A stretch of DNA of 64,000 bases from Alentia gelatinosa (Eukaryota > Annelida > Polychaeta > Phyllodocida > Polynoidae): the NCBI GenBank assembly GCA_950022655.1, contig OX465583.1, positions 15,957,298-16,021,297 on the forward strand. The letters run 5' to 3'. The notes under the pieces were generated by a model. The model saw nothing but the letters and a program-made list of their open reading frames with translations. It was not told the origin of the DNA and ran no database searches. Positions within the stretch are counted from its first letter, which is position 1; each line of letters begins with the position of its first letter. The position numbers were made by a program, and so were the translations under genes. Below are positions 19,440 through 31,580 of this stretch, piece after piece.

Positions 19440-20690
19440 TAAAAGAAAACCTTCAGGTCCATTCATAAAGTCACACTGTCAACAGAAATGGTGACTAGCT
19501 GCCCATTCAACTGTTTTCAGTCATAAGACATAATACTATGAGCGATGTATTTACCTCAAAAACCGTTTTAATATCTGAGATATGTCCATACTCAAGTAAA
19601 TCGAGTTACATTCGCGTTTTTCACCATTCCAAAGAATACAAAACAGAGGCCTTTGACTATACCTGAGACAGTGCCCAGCTTCCAAGGAGTGATTAAGGCT
19701 GAAATGACTATACAGGACGCTACCGACCCTCCTCCACTAGGAACCCACTTATAGACACCCAAAGAACTACAGAACAAGCCTCAAAGAAAGGCCCAGCAGG
19801 TAGAAGCGTGTCCCTCTGGATTAACTTAGGGGAGGAACTCAGAAAAACCTGACATGACAACCAAACAAACCTTCAAACAACAACTAGAAACGATTACAAA
19901 GCATAGATACACCAGTACCAAAAACAGAACCTAACCTTACACAGTTGCCACCTAAATACGGGTTGGGTGAGTACCGCCTACCCAACAGTGTGCAACATAC
20001 ACACAGTAGCTCCACACTTTCACAATTTTTCATCATGGTAGACACCAATCACTTTCACCACCCAATGTTCAATTCTCAATTTATACATTTTACTTAAACC
20101 TGAAACAACTTTTTATATTTCAAATCAGTGAACCTAAATAACAACTGGATGAGGAAATCGCGATGTACCCCATTGCCAAGTATAAAAACCATATGAGTAA
20201 AATTGGTACGGTTGCAGACAGCTAAATGTAAAATGGCAGAGGTAGCTCACGACCACAGTAAGCAACAATCTTTCCAAGATATTAAATAGATTTCAAAGAC
20301 TATTTTACGAGGTAAACAGCGGACGAGAAATATTATAACTCCTACTTAAATTCCCATACCCCATACCGCCCCGACACTACAAATCTGTGTTCCCCACACC
20401 CCACACTCACCCTACACCTCTGTGGTGACCCAGACGAGTTGACGACCCATCAAATCGCCAGTCTCAGAGAGCGCGGGTCACGTGGGGTGCCATCCTCGTA
20501 CGGGCATTCGTGACAAGGGACGCGGGCGGTAGGGGGCGCTTCGCTCGCCGGTACCACGTGACAGGCAGGGCGAGGCTGTTGTTGATATGTACTTGTTATG
20601 ACGAGACACCCATCAACTCACCCACTATAGGGACCAGCGTCAAACCAAACAAGGCGGAACAGGCTGAGTACCAGCACACTCCGCGCATCT
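19440..20690. other. Unassigned stretch
   Basis: No gene or repeat recognised. The last 250 bp become CpG-rich towards the promoter-like cluster. Short open frames here (61 and 74 codons) have no family signature. Confidence 0.35.
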
Positions 20691-20694
20691 CCGA

Positions 20695-20775
20695 ACGGCC
20701 TTTCCGGTCACGTGCGGGCTCGCTGATTGGCTGATTGGCGCGCAGGCGCACTGCGGGTCTCGTTACGCGTTCAGC
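20695..20775. promoter_or_regulatory. Promoter-like cluster: two inverted CCAAT boxes and NRF1
   Basis: E-box CACGTG near 20708, GATTGG twice at about 20724-20737, immediately followed by GCGCGCAGGCGCACTGCG, an NRF1-type site. Tandem NF-Y sites next to NRF1 are typical of CpG-island promoters. Confidence 0.4.
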
Positions 20776-20823
20776 GACGGGTTTACGGGAGATGGGGCTG
20801 AGATGCTGCAGGGGAAGCTTGTG

Positions 20824-21605
20824 TTATTGGAGAGAGTAGGAATAACGATGGAGAGTGTAGGAATGTAGGGGGAGGCCGTGTTGATGGAGAGTGTAGGAAT
20901 AATAATGGAGAGTGTATGAGAGTGTAGGAATATAGGGGGAGGCCGTGTTGATGGAGAGTGTAGGAATAATAATGGAGAGTGTATGAAAGTGTAGGAATGT
21001 AGGGGGAGGCCGTGTTGATGGAGAGTGTAGGAATGTTGATGGAGAGTGTATGAAAGTGTAGGAATGTAGGGGGAGGCCGTGTTGATGGAGAGTGTAGGAA
21101 TAATGATGGAGAGTGTATGAGAGTGTAGGAATGTAGGGAGAGGACGTGTTGATGGAGAGTGTAGGAATAATGATGGAGAGTGTATTAGAGTGTAGGAATG
21201 TAGGGTAAGGCCGTGTTGATGGAGAGTGTAGGAATGTTGATGGAGAGTGTATGAGAGTGTAGGAATGTAGGGGGGGCCGTGTTGATGGAGAGTGTAGGAA
21301 TAATAATGGAGAGTGTATGAGAGTGTAGGAATGTAGGAGGAGGCCGTGTTGATGGAGAGTGTAGGAATAATAATGGAGAGTGTATGAGAGTGTAGGAATG
21401 TAGGGGGAGGCCGTGTTGATGGAGAGTGTGGGAATAATGATGGAGAGTGTATGAGAGTGTAGGAATGTAGGGGGAGGCCGTGTTGATGGAGAGTGTAGGA
21501 ATAATGATGGAGAGTGTATGAGAATGTAGGAATGTAGGGGGAGGCCGTGTTGATGGAGAGTGTAGGAATGTTGATGGAGAGTGGAGTGTTGATGGAGTTC
21601 CTGAA
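20824..21605. repeat. 67-bp minisatellite, ~11.5 copies
   Basis: GTTGATGGAGAGTGTAGGAA units recur at exactly 67 bp (20881, 20948, 21015, 21082). Variants affect a TAATAATGG versus TGTTGATGG block. The minus strand lacks stops in its periodic frame, creating a 261-codon His/Ser/Pro-rich read-through that I do not regard as a gene. Confidence 0.9.
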
Positions 21606-21712
21606 ACATTATGCAGCTTTATCTCGGTAGAGGCTACAATCATTTGTGGAGAGCGTTTCTATTCTACTTTGCACCTTTCCAAAGAACTCTCGGAGAGCAT
21701 TAATTCTACTTA

Positions 21713-21994
21713 GGCCTGGCGTCCACCTACTATGATAGAATCGTAGACCTCCCGATATGGCACCGATACAAAATGTCAAAATCGGTGCCATATCGGGAAG
21801 GTGCAAAATCGTAGACATATGTCTAGACATGCCAATCCACCATGCATCCCAATGGGTTTTTATCGGTGTCTAATCGCAGAAACGTGGTCAACTGCCCCGA
21901 TAGTAGGTGACCTTCCGACGCGATTTTGATTTTGCATCGGGAGGTGCATCGTAGGGCATATCGGTGCCATATCGTAGTAGGTGGACGCCGGGCC
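21713..21994. mobile_element. TIR MITE family B, copy 1
   Basis: TIRs GGCCTGGCGTCCACCTACTA and GTAGTAGGTGGACGCCGGGCC. Flanked by TTA at the left and TAA at the right (one mismatch). Long complementary internal stretches (GTGCCATATCGGGAAGGTGC). Partner at 25077-25347 in the opposite orientation. Confidence 0.8.
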
Positions 21995-21997
21995 TAA

Positions 21998-22734
21998 ATC
22001 ACATCAGATCGGCTTGTGTTATATTAGAATATGTTGTGTCAATAGACATGACATATACTTGGTTGTGTGAAATGATACGGAGGAATATACTTGAGACGTG
22101 AGGCGTGCTGCGATTTCTACACCAAGTTAATACGAGCACTAAGAGAAAGTAGTATTGGTCAGGGTTATCAGATAACGCAGAAAGCATAGAATGCAAGACG
22201 AGAAGAGAGGAAAGAAATACAATGGCCCTGATTTTGTTTTATCATATTGTGGTGAACAATGTGTGATTGTGATTTCTATGAATGTCAATGATATATAAAT
22301 AAATCTATATAATACGCGAATACACAGGTAGAAATTGCCACTCCACTTCAAATTACTGTCAGGTTGAGTTCTGTTATTACTAATATTTCTGTATTAAGTT
22401 ACCAATGATCCACTGATAGTAGAATTATAGTGTTCATATGGTCGATCAACGACTAGAGACCGAATGGATGATGGAGAGATGTCGAACTTTGTCGAGGCAC
22501 ATTCTGAATTCGTGAATTCGTGATTTTGTTTTTTGTTTGTTTGTTTGTATTTTTTTCAGTGCAATATACTCGGCAATAAACTTTTAAAAGAGGGATAACT
22601 GAATGTTCATATTCAAGTTATAATGTTGATATTCTGATGATTATTGAAAGAAAATATCTATAAAGTACATAGAACACACTCTGCCTTCTATCTGATTGCA
22701 AGACTTAACTGAGAATGCACCTGAACCGTATCCT
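21998..22734. other. Unassigned non-coding stretch
   Basis: AT-rich DNA with a (TTTG)n-like run near 22526-22546. No gene recognised. Confidence 0.4.
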
Positions 22735-23229
22735 GGGCCCTGTTTTTCAGTCACGACATAATCAACCAACGATAGTCTGAATTGAAATGGGTTGAATGGG
22801 TGCAAGTGGGTTACAAAAACCTATTAGTGGAGGGGTGGGGGGAAAGTACACTGGCCACCAGAGCAGACGTTTGCTATGATGAAATTCAAACGCGAATTAA
22901 CAACGAGGCGGCCAATCTTCTTCATATTTGGTACGATTATAGGTTATATGTATCCCTTACTTGTGTTAAAATTACATTGCTTAATTCTTACGGGAAGTAA
23001 AGTTGCGCATTCTGTACGACATGTCCAAAAGTGTCTTGGCCTGAGACACTTTGGGAGACATAATCGGCTATAGGAATCAACAAGTGTCTTAACTATAGCA
23101 CACCTGGCTGCACCCTAAGTGTCTTGGAGCGACGATCGTTGGCCGATTCCCTAAGATGTCTTATCTATAGCACACTGACAGCTGTAAGATGTCTTACAAA
23201 GACGATATCGTGACTGAGAAACAGGGCCC
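22735..23229. mobile_element. TIR element with GGGCCCTGTTTYTCAGTCACGA ends
   Basis: About 25-bp TIRs: GGGCCCTGTTTTTCAGTCAC at the left, GTGACTGAGAAACAGGGCCC at the right. The internal segment 22912-23008 is shared with the element at 42624-42927. No open frame of note, so non-autonomous. Confidence 0.75.
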
Positions 23230-23279
23230 TGGATCTTGTGACAGAGGCATGACTGACATGTGAGTAGTACATGGAGATG

Positions 23280-23755
23280 AGGGTTTTACACGGGCTCCCC
23301 ACACCCACCCTCATACCCCTAAAACCTCTTCCAACACGCCCTCACACCCGTCACAACCTCCATACACCAACCCACAACCCTACACTCCTCAAACCCCTTG
23401 ATTCACACCCTCACACCCCTGACCAGGCTGCCAAACCATGCCACACCCTCACACACCTTCACACCGATCACCGCCCCCACACATTATCAGATGCCGTTTC
23501 ATCTTTCGGCCCCCTTCACATACACCCTCAGACCCCTTCACATACACACCCTCACACCCTTCAAACTCACTCACACATCCTCATACCCCTCAAACACCCT
23601 CACACACACACTTACACCCCTACTATCCTACACACACATCATCACACACCCTCACCCCCTCAAACCCTTCACACACACCCTCACACCCCTCAAACTCACT
23701 CACACATCCTCATACCCCTCAAACACCCTCACACACACTTACACCCCTACTTAGA
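23280..23755. repeat. CA/CCCT-rich tandem array, left part
   Basis: ACCCTCACACCCCTCAAAC words in irregular tandem. All three plus frames are open (Pro/Thr/His-rich) and are artefacts. Confidence 0.8.
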
Positions 23756-24177
23756 CTGATCAATCACATAGTAAAGACATACGGGTACTGGTCGAAGTTT
23801 CTTTGGTGTAAAGGCCCGAGGTTAACACAAACCAAGTTTGTTTAAATTACCTTGTTACTACCTATGTATTCCTGAATTGCTATATCCACTATTGTATTTT
23901 TTTTTTAAATTCTGTAAATGACACGACTACATCATCACCATCATTATCATTGTTTATTGGATGAATACCACGGGTTTAGGGGTTAAAGTATGTGCATTGG
24001 TTAAGGTAATCTCAGGACGATGTCATCTGTATGCGCATTGAAATCCAATAGACCTTAAGATTACATCTGATTTACACAGAGGGACTAAGCGGAAGATCGG
24101 CACAGCCGAACTTAGGAAACTATCAATGTATATTGTATACGAACCCTAATAAAATTCACTAAAAAAACTAAAAAAAC
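23756..24177. other. Insertion in the CA-rich array, possible truncated retroposon
   Basis: Normal-complexity sequence splits the array and ends (plus) in CCCTAATAAAATTCACTAAAAAAAC, an AATAAA-like signal with an A-rich end. It could be a 5'-truncated retroposon. No coding motif or clear target duplication was found. Confidence 0.35.
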
Positions 24178-24660
24178 ACTATCCAACACACACATCATCA
24201 CACACCCTCACCCCCCTCAAACCCTTCACACACACCCTCACACCCCTCAAACTCCCTCACACATCTTCATAGCCCTCAAACACCCACACACACACTTACA
24301 ACCCTCAAATCCTGCACACACATCATCATACACACTCACCCCCCTCAAACCCTTCACACACACCCTCACACCCCTCAAACTCCCTCACACATATTCATAG
24401 CCCTCAAACACCCTCACACACACTTACAACCCTCAAATCCTGCACACACATCATCATACACACTCACCCCCCTCAAACCCTTCACACACACCCTCACACT
24501 CCTCAAACCCCCTCACACACATTTACACCTGTCGAGCCCCTTCAAACACACCCTTACAGCCCTCATATCCTTCACATACACCATCTGACACCCTTATACC
24601 CCTCAAACCCCCTCACCCGCCCCTCACCGTCTTCTTAGACCCACTAGCATACATTTACAC
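24178..24660. repeat. CA-rich tandem array, right part, with 128-bp period
   Basis: The same words as the left part. A longer period is visible: CCTGCACACACATCATCATA at 24311 recurs at 24439, 128 bp apart. Confidence 0.8.
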
Positions 24661-25073
24661 CCGATTTATACATAGTGAAATCTTTATAGCACAGAACACT
24701 GCACGAAACTAACCATTTTATTCATGTATACGCCATCGCGGAAGTGTATGTATCGGGTTTATATTGACAAGTTATCACATGTATACGTCTATATTTCGTG
24801 CCTACGTGTGAGGCATGTACAAGACTGTTTCCTTTTGAATACGGACGCGTCTTGGCTGTATTTCACACCAGGCGTATACAAGACGGCTGGGTTAGGAGAG
24901 GACAAGCTGGGGTAAGATGATTTCAGGATTCAACTACAAATCTGAACAGGGCCATTATATAGTAAGCCTGACTGTCCACACATAGAAATGGTGTTTGAAA
25001 GTAAGATCTATTAGAAAAACAGTAAGTGGTATTTGATTATGAAACAATTACTACGATTACAACTTAGGCCTGG
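24661..25073. other. Unassigned non-coding stretch
   Basis: Nothing recognised. Confidence 0.4.
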
Positions 25074-25076
25074 CGT

Positions 25077-25347
25077 CCACCTACTACGATATGGCACCGA
25101 TATGGTCTACGATTCACCTCCCGATAAATAATCAAAATCGCTTAGGAAGGTCACCTGATATGGGGGCAGTTGACCACGTTTCTGCGATTAGACACCGATA
25201 AAAAACCCATACAACGCATGGTGGATCGGCTTGTCTAGACATATGTCTACGATTTTGCACCTTCCCGATATGGCCTGATTTTGACATTTTGTATCGGTGC
25301 CATATCGTGAGGTCTACGATTCAATCGTAGTAGGTGGACGCCGGGCC
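25077..25347. mobile_element. TIR MITE family B, copy 2
   Basis: TIRs GGCCTGGCGTCCACCTACTA and TAGTAGGTGGACGCCGGGCC. Perfect TTA direct repeats at 25074-25076 and 25348-25350. Inverted relative to 21713-21994. Confidence 0.85.
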
Positions 25348-25350
25348 TTA

Positions 25351-25880
25351 CACAGGCAATATTGGAAAAGATCCCCAGTAGTTGTGTTATTGAAACAGGA
25401 TCACCTCTAAATAACGAAATCTTAATCTTGTAGCCTGTCCAGAAAACAAATCTTTGACTGATCAATTCCAAACTGGCATTAGTAATATATATTCCTGGAC
25501 ATTTAGTGATCACATATATGTAACGATCAAGCATGTATTATATATAACGACCTATCCAGCACTCTCTAGCTAAAAACAACTCATCCCAGGTCCGTAAGTA
25601 GTGCATGGTAATGTGGGTTTGACACAGGCAACACCAACCTTCACATCGCCACACAATCCTTCACACCCCTTCCACTCTCCACCAACGCTCTGGGACCATG
25701 GAGGCGGCATGTGGCAGGTGAGTAAGGCGTGTTTTCTCACTTGGAGGTGGGACCCGGTCACCTCTGACCATGGGAAAATGGCCCGGTGTGCGGGAACACA
25801 GTGGGTGGAGCGGAGGACATGGGAGGGGTGGCAGACGTGGGAGGGACAGGCATCCTCACCTTTAATTGGCTTGTCCGGCA
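25351..25880. other. Unassigned stretch
   Basis: No gene recognised. Open frames near 25570-25909 on both strands overlap each other and lack family features. Confidence 0.35.
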
Positions 25881-25884
25881 CTCA

Positions 25885-26320
25885 CACACGCACTGGGTCA
25901 CCCCCGTAATGATTTTCACACCAAATCCTCACACCTATAATCCTTTAACACCCACCTTCACACCCATAAGTATTTAACACCTGTGTTTGCACCCAACCTC
26001 TAGATGTGTTTGTATAATCCTTTGATTCGCCTCTCACACCTACCCCATACCCTTAATCATTAAACACCCGTCTCACACTTGTAATCATTTAACACCCATC
26101 TCACATCAGTAATCGTTTGAGATCCCTCTCTAATATCTGTAACATTTAACACCTCCCCCTCACACCTGTGGAATGTAACACCTCTTTTCCAGACCTGTAA
26201 TCATTAAACACCTCCCTATTTCATACCTGTAATATTTCATACCTCTGTCACACACCTGTAATCAATCAATACCTCTCTCACACCTGTGATTATTTCACAT
26301 CTCTCACACACCTGACCGAA
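25885..26320. repeat. Degenerate CACCTGTAATCATTTAACA array
   Basis: Units of roughly 32-38 bp built on CTCACACCTGTAAT and CATTTAACACC. Irregular and old. Confidence 0.65.
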
Positions 26321-26394
26321 ACCTAATCGGTTCACATGAGCAGGCGCTGGTACCTGGCTACCAACTCTTAGTTATAGTTAATTCGGCCGTTAAC

Positions 26395-26475
26395 GTTACT
26401 CAGTGTCACGTTGTGTCACGTCGTGTCACGTAGTGTCACATAGCACGACCTGTCACGTGGTGCGTCATGTTATTA
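26395..26475. repeat. Short GTGTCACGT tandem repeat
   Basis: GTGTCACGT recurs about every 12 bp, five or six times. Confidence 0.7.
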
Positions 26476-26479
26476 CATG

Positions 26480-27360
26480 AAATTAGGTGGTGAAACGTAG
26501 CGTCACGTGGGTTTTATATTATAGTGGACCGACGTAGGGATCACTGCTAACATATCTGTAGTTTATGTTAGTAAACTTTCCTCGCAGGTACGCCCAATAA
26601 CATACCCCATGGTTATATTGATGGCGCTATTACTATGGTAATGGTACCTAGGCTGAAGTTTTCTTTCCTAGAAACACGCATAGTTGCAATGAAACCAGTG
26701 GGAACCCGGAAGTAGGAAAATATACGCTGGGTTTATGCGATAAAGTTGGACATGGCTTCTCATGTGATCTGGAGTAAGCAAATCTCTGATTTTATCGATA
26801 TTGGAAGGTATATAAGAATAGAGAAACCAGTCCCTGGAGAGAGAAAGTCAAAGTAGCGAGGCAAGGGTCGGAACGAATACTTCATTTCACCTTCTAAATC
26901 GTGGTTGGCAAGTGAGTTACAGAAAATGGACTACAGATTGGCTACAACCCCATCCATTTGACTGTTAGTTCTTTCTAATTCTCGCTCAGCCATCAGTGAT
27001 GAGCATACTATTTGTTCCTATTTTCTTGAGAATCCCTATCACTACAATATGAACACAGAGAGAATTTTACAGGGAAATAGACCATCCCGGTCCTACTTTC
27101 AGGCCTCTCGTGTTGTTTGTCCGTGATGTACAGAGTGAGGGGTGGACTGGGAGATGGTCCGTCCCGTCGTGGTGTTTGAGGGCAAGCTCTAATCAAAACC
27201 CGCTTGAGAATGTCCAGCAACTCCTCTTTAGGTGATGTACGCGGCCGGCGGAGCAGGCGGGCTGGTGGTGGCTGTTTTATGGATGACGATGTGTCCATAA
27301 ATCCCCCCATACAATCTACAACCAACTCCCCCCACCTCCCCCACCCCACACACCCTCCGC
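26480..27360. other. Unassigned stretch with one unrecognised frame
   Basis: A 113-codon minus-strand frame (27008-27349) has a moderately protein-like middle (SPKEELLDILKRVLIRA) but no recognised family. It could be a host exon or chance. Confidence 0.25.
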
Positions 27361-27362
27361 AT

Positions 27363-27659
27363 GTTTATCTCACCCCTGGAATAAATGTCCATAGGCTTAA
27401 CACTGGGAACTCGTTCTCCATGCCCCTACAAGTATTGCAGTCCGTTCTCCATGGTCTATAGCCTGTGTGTTATCTATTCTATTAGTGTTTACAGGGGTGA
27501 GATAAATATAGAAAGCAACTCGTTTTGGTCAAAGAAGTCATTCTCCAACTCGTTTGAATGCTATGTGATATTCACTCGGCTGTCGCCTCGTTCATATCAC
27601 TATGCATCAAACTCGTGGAGAACGACGACTCTGACCAAAACTTGTTGGTTTCTTCTTTA
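27363..27659 (+). mobile_element. Core-plus-hairpin element, TTTATCTCACCCC family
   Basis: Core from TTTATCTCACCCCTGG to ACAGGGGTGAGATAAA, containing CCATAGGCTTAACAC. The following hairpin has arms AGAAAGCAACTCGTTTTGGT and ACCAAAACTTGTTGGTTTCT and a tip like CACTCGGCTGTCGCC. Close copy at 55097-55395. Confidence 0.75.
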
Positions 27660-27881
27660 GTATCCCCCTTTCCCTCCTGTTCACTGCCTCTACTACCTTA
27701 CTCACCAACCCGTTCCTCCCACCCAGTACCAAAATGCACTAACTGCAAATGGTTGGAGGTTGTGGGCAATCAAAATCCGTACCAAATGTTGGCGATTGAT
27801 AGTCTCCTTTTCTGTTTCTCTGTTTCTACCTCTCTCCTTCTCTCTTATCATTTGCGCGCGCGTGTGTGTCTGTGTGTTTTA

Positions 27882-28530
27882 TTATCCACCTAATACAAAG
27901 TATCCACACATGGGGAGTGTGTATCACCATACCCGGAGCATACAGATATGTTTTATGTCCCGGACTCCAAAAGCTGGCGCATACGAAAAAGATAGTGCAT
28001 ATGGACAAATAGTATGTACATAAATGAATTACATCAATACTCTATAATGGTAGAAAGTATACCCTCATAAAAAAAGGACAAGTGTTACTACTCAAATACT
28101 ATGATATAGGCAGTTTTTTATCCCCGTATCCCACGGAACATCAATTTGCTTATCTTTATAAATTAATTTTATATATTTGCAATTATTAAGCGATAAGTTT
28201 ATGTGTTACAAAGTTAAGATGTGTAACGAAAGGAAACTCGAAGAAAACCAGCAACTGTAACGCAAACGCTGACGAGTATCCTATTATTGGCTCCCTTATA
28301 AAAACAAATTGTGTAACAAAGGAAGAAATGTAAAACAACGACGAGAACCAATAAAAATGTAACCAACAAAAAAAAACACCCCAACTTGTCAGGAAAAATG
28401 GATGATAAATACAATATAGACTGTTTTCAGATGCCATTTTATGTTTGTGATTCCGGAGATCCTTGCATTGATTGGCTTATAGTGTGTCCCCGGCTTTAGA
28501 TATCTGCTTGGAGTTCAATGTTGCTAATTC
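27882..28530 (+). mobile_element. Core-plus-hairpin element, TTATCCACCTA family (expanded copy)
   Basis: It begins TTATCCACCTAATAC and shares GTGTATCACCATA, GCATACAGATATGTT and TGGATGATAAATACAATAT with 39688-39945. About 350 bp of extra sequence sit in the core (28030-28385). The hairpin is eroded. Confidence 0.55.
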
Positions 28531-28609
28531 GATCTACGAAAAAAACCCACACCTTTACAAAGTTAGGTATACAGATTAGTTAGGTAGTTCCGAAGGGTGA
28601 TAAAACAAG

Positions 28610-28885
28610 GCGAGAATGGAGGGGATGCTTACATACACTGGGAGGTGAGGAGGGTGGGAGATCTTTACTAAACGGGATGGAGTCTGAGGGGTGAGGGGGT
28701 GGGTGGGTGCTTACATAGGGTAGGAGATTTTTATTTAACAGAGTGATAACTGAGGAGGGGTGCTTCCATAGGTCATGTGATTTTAGTTAAGATGGTAGTA
28801 TCTGAGTGGTTGTGTGTGTGCTTACATAGGGTCGGAGAATTCTACTTAAGGGGGTGGTATCTGAGGGGAGGGGTGCTTACATAGG
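28610..28885. repeat. Degenerate ~65-bp tandem array
   Basis: GGGTGCTTACATAGGGT..GGAGAT..TTTA..GGTATCTGAGGGG recurs four to five times. Confidence 0.65.
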
Positions 28886-29104
28886 GTTAGATGAACGGAC
28901 ACTGCAGTTCATGGTAGGTGGCGCTAACCATCTCAGGTCATACATCTTCACAGACTTGTGGTTTTCCCGCGAGCTAAATGACAGACCCCACTATAAGCTC
29001 CTGAATACCTCACGTCTCCCCATGACCCCGCACCTCCATCTCATTCAGGCGCCACCCGGGTCCAGGCGGAAGTGCTTCCTTCGTCTTTATTTTTGTCGTC
29101 TGCA

Positions 29105-29400
29105 CAGTTAATGACGTGTAAGGCGCGGGCGGCGGGAAACCCACCCACTCTCCACCGCAGTCTCCGCGCTCGTTTTCCCGCCACTACTCACTCTCCATCA
29201 CAAGGCCCTTTACTTTGCTGCTTTGCGCAGGCGCGCAGAGGAGGTGCTGGTAAAGGCCGGCAGGGGGCGGGCGGGCAGGTTTAGCCACGACAAACAAAAA
29301 GCCGGCTGCCGCTGGTTTCCCGCCGTTACACGCGCATTACCAGCGTCTCCTGTTGACTTCCGGTGACAGCTGTGTCGTCTGCTACTCGGAACGCGCGATT
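29105..29400. promoter_or_regulatory. CpG-rich promoter-like region with E2F, NRF1 and ETS words
   Basis: Three E2F-type words: GGCGGGAAA (29131-29139), TTTTCCCGCC (29173-29182), TTTCCCGCC (29316-29324). NRF1-type TGCGCAGGCGCGCAG (29224-29238), GC boxes at about 29262-29275 and ETS-type ACTTCCGGT (29356-29364). It would suit a replication or cell-cycle gene. The transcript is not visible. Confidence 0.5.
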
Positions 29401-29444
29401 AGCAGACAATGGACGCGACACGGGGACAGGTGGAGAGAACAGCG

Positions 29445-29955
29445 ATGTCCAGGAGGAGTTATACAGGGAGAAATGGAGTGAACCACTATTCCTAAGAAGA
29501 TGATAATGCGGGCTGATCAAGGAGGAGTGAGAAAGATGAAGGTGGAGTGAACAGAATAAATAAAGATAATTAGCAGAAACCAAATGAGAGTTAGCCTTGT
29601 CAATGTTTATACCACGATGGGCAGGTCTGGCCACATTTATCAATCCTGCCGGAGCTACTTGCAGCTACTTGCGTTATCTCATCCCTGATTGGTCCGTTTT
29701 TGTATTCACCTTGGTGCATAAATAACACTTTTTTCAACGCTCCGTCAATACACTGAGTCAATGTTAATGGCGTTTTTTTTATTAGGAGTAGGATACAGTT
29801 GGAGTGGACACGATAAAGGTGAAGTAAGCAGGATAGAGATGAAATGAGCAGGGTAAAGGTGGAGTGAGCAAGATTGAGGAAGTTTGAGTTGAGTAAGCAA
29901 AATAAAGATGGAACGAGCAAGATAAAGATGGAGAGACCAGGATAAAGAGTGGTTA
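29445..29955. repeat. Degenerate ~29-bp array (GTGGAGTGAGCAGGATAAAGAT)
   Basis: GGAGTGAGCA(G/A)GATAAAG words on both sides of a hairpin-element fragment at 29576-29796. Confidence 0.6.
29576..29796 (-). mobile_element. Decayed hairpin-plus-core element, TTTATCCTACC family
   Basis: GAAACCAAATGAGAGTTAG, CTTGTCAATGTTTATACCAC, TGATTGGTC and ATTAGGAGTAGGATA follow 5089-5422 in order. The second hairpin arm is missing. Confidence 0.6.
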
Positions 29956-30063
29956 AGGGTTAGGAGGAGTGAGTGTGGGAAAGGCAGGGGACGTGCAAGA
30001 GATGGAAAAGGGGAGGACAGGGGAGGGCCGCGGGACGGGCACTATGTATGTAGTTAAAAATCA

Positions 30064-30936
30064 GAGGACAGGCTGAGGGACAGGAATACCAAACTTAATG
30101 GTCATCATATTGCAGTTTGTGAACATTACAAATATCTTGGAGTCACCCTGGATAGTTCCCTCACTTGGGTATCTCATGTTAATCAAATGGTTAAAAATAT
30201 AAGTGGACAGATATTTAAATTTAGTAAGCTCCGGTGTTGCCTAACCACAGAAGCTTCCAGACTTGTGTTCCTGTCAAATATTGTACCGCACTTCGAGTAC
30301 TGTTCATTTATCTGGGATAGTTTCCGAAAAAAGGATCAGTTAACTTTAGAAAGATTATACTATAGAGGTTTAAGAGTCATGTTAAAAACGTTCAACAGGT
30401 ATACCAGGTTCAGTGATCTCGAAATTCAATGTTAGCTTGATCCGCTGTGGAAAAGGCGAAAAAAGTTAATATTAGTACATATGTTCAAAAACCAATGCAA
30501 TACAGATTGGCTGGAAAATCCAACACGCACCACAAGATCAACAGCAAAAACAAGTTTTTGGTCACAAGAACACACAAGGAGTAGTGTTGTACTCAATTCT
30601 CCATATTACAGGACGGCGAAATCTTGGAATATTTTACCAAAGACAGTGCAGCAACTAAATGATGTAGACAGCTTTAAATGAGCAATAGAACAATTTCTGT
30701 AGCCGAAATGTGCAACTCACACGATTGTATAATATCCGTATTATGTAATTGTATTTCAATAACTTACATTTTCATCTATCAATTTATCACTCTATTTAAC
30801 CCTATGGTTGTTAATCACTTTTGATTCCTGGGATTTTTGTGATATCAGATGCTCAATTGTATGCCAGCAACGGCATCTGAAAAACTCAGTTAATCTGAGA
30901 GATGTATGTTTCATAAATAAATTTTTTTCAAAAAAG
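30064..30936 (+). pseudogene. LINE polymerase C-terminal fragment with 3'UTR
   Basis: One frame reads through EHYKYLGVTLDSSLTW, the conserved segment after the RT palm, then VPHFEYCSFIWD, RLYYRGLRVML and a C-terminal SPYYRTAKSWNILPKTVQQL. In-frame stops at 30433-30435 and 30679-30681 disable it. The RT active site lies upstream and is absent (5' truncation). The 3' end has CATAAATAAATT before an A-rich tract at about 30930. Confidence 0.8.
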
Positions 30937-30939
30937 GCT

Positions 30940-31495
30940 GTGAGACGGGGTGTGAGGGACTGATGGGGGACGAGAGAAGGACGAAAAAGTGTTGCAAGCA
31001 GATCCAAGTTGTTCAGTATTCCCACACAAAGATCCAGTACAAATTCCTTAAGTTGAGTGTATAACCCACCCTACTATCGAGAGTGGTAACTGGAGGTTAT
31101 TTACATCAAGTCAACACCATCACAGATGACGGCAACGCGAAATAACGAGTGAACACTGTGACAACGGTCCGGAAATTACCACGGAGAGGCAAACCTACAA
31201 TAATCAATCGCCCTGACCGACATGCTCATTACAAGTCTGTGCAGTGTAATAGAAAACACCAGCACCGCAGAGTGATTAAAACCTTAGTCTCAGCCAAAAC
31301 ACGAGAGCCTCCCCTTTTTCCCCGCCCTGAAGCCCTCCCCGAGCGACTCAGTCTCGGCTAGGTCGAGAATGCCAATTATCTGAGCTCTTCAAACGCCATG
31401 CGACGAGCAAGTGTCTGCGGGTAACGGGACGCCCGACGAGCCCGGAGAGCACGACGTGGAGCTGAGCTCTGTAGATAGGAGCTGCTCGTCTAGTG
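30940..31495. other. Unassigned stretch
   Basis: GC-rich towards 31400-31480. A 70-codon frame at 31149-31361 has no recognised relatives. Confidence 0.35.
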
Positions 31496-31580
31496 GCAAG
31501 AGGGACATGCCTTGTGGTGTGAGGGGTGTGAGAGGTGTAATCTGATGGTGTGAGAGGTGTAATCTGGTACTATAATCTGA

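Noticed and set aside
20824..21609. 261-codon minus-strand repeat protein
   Set aside because: Read-through of a 67-bp minisatellite with no initiation or promoter context.
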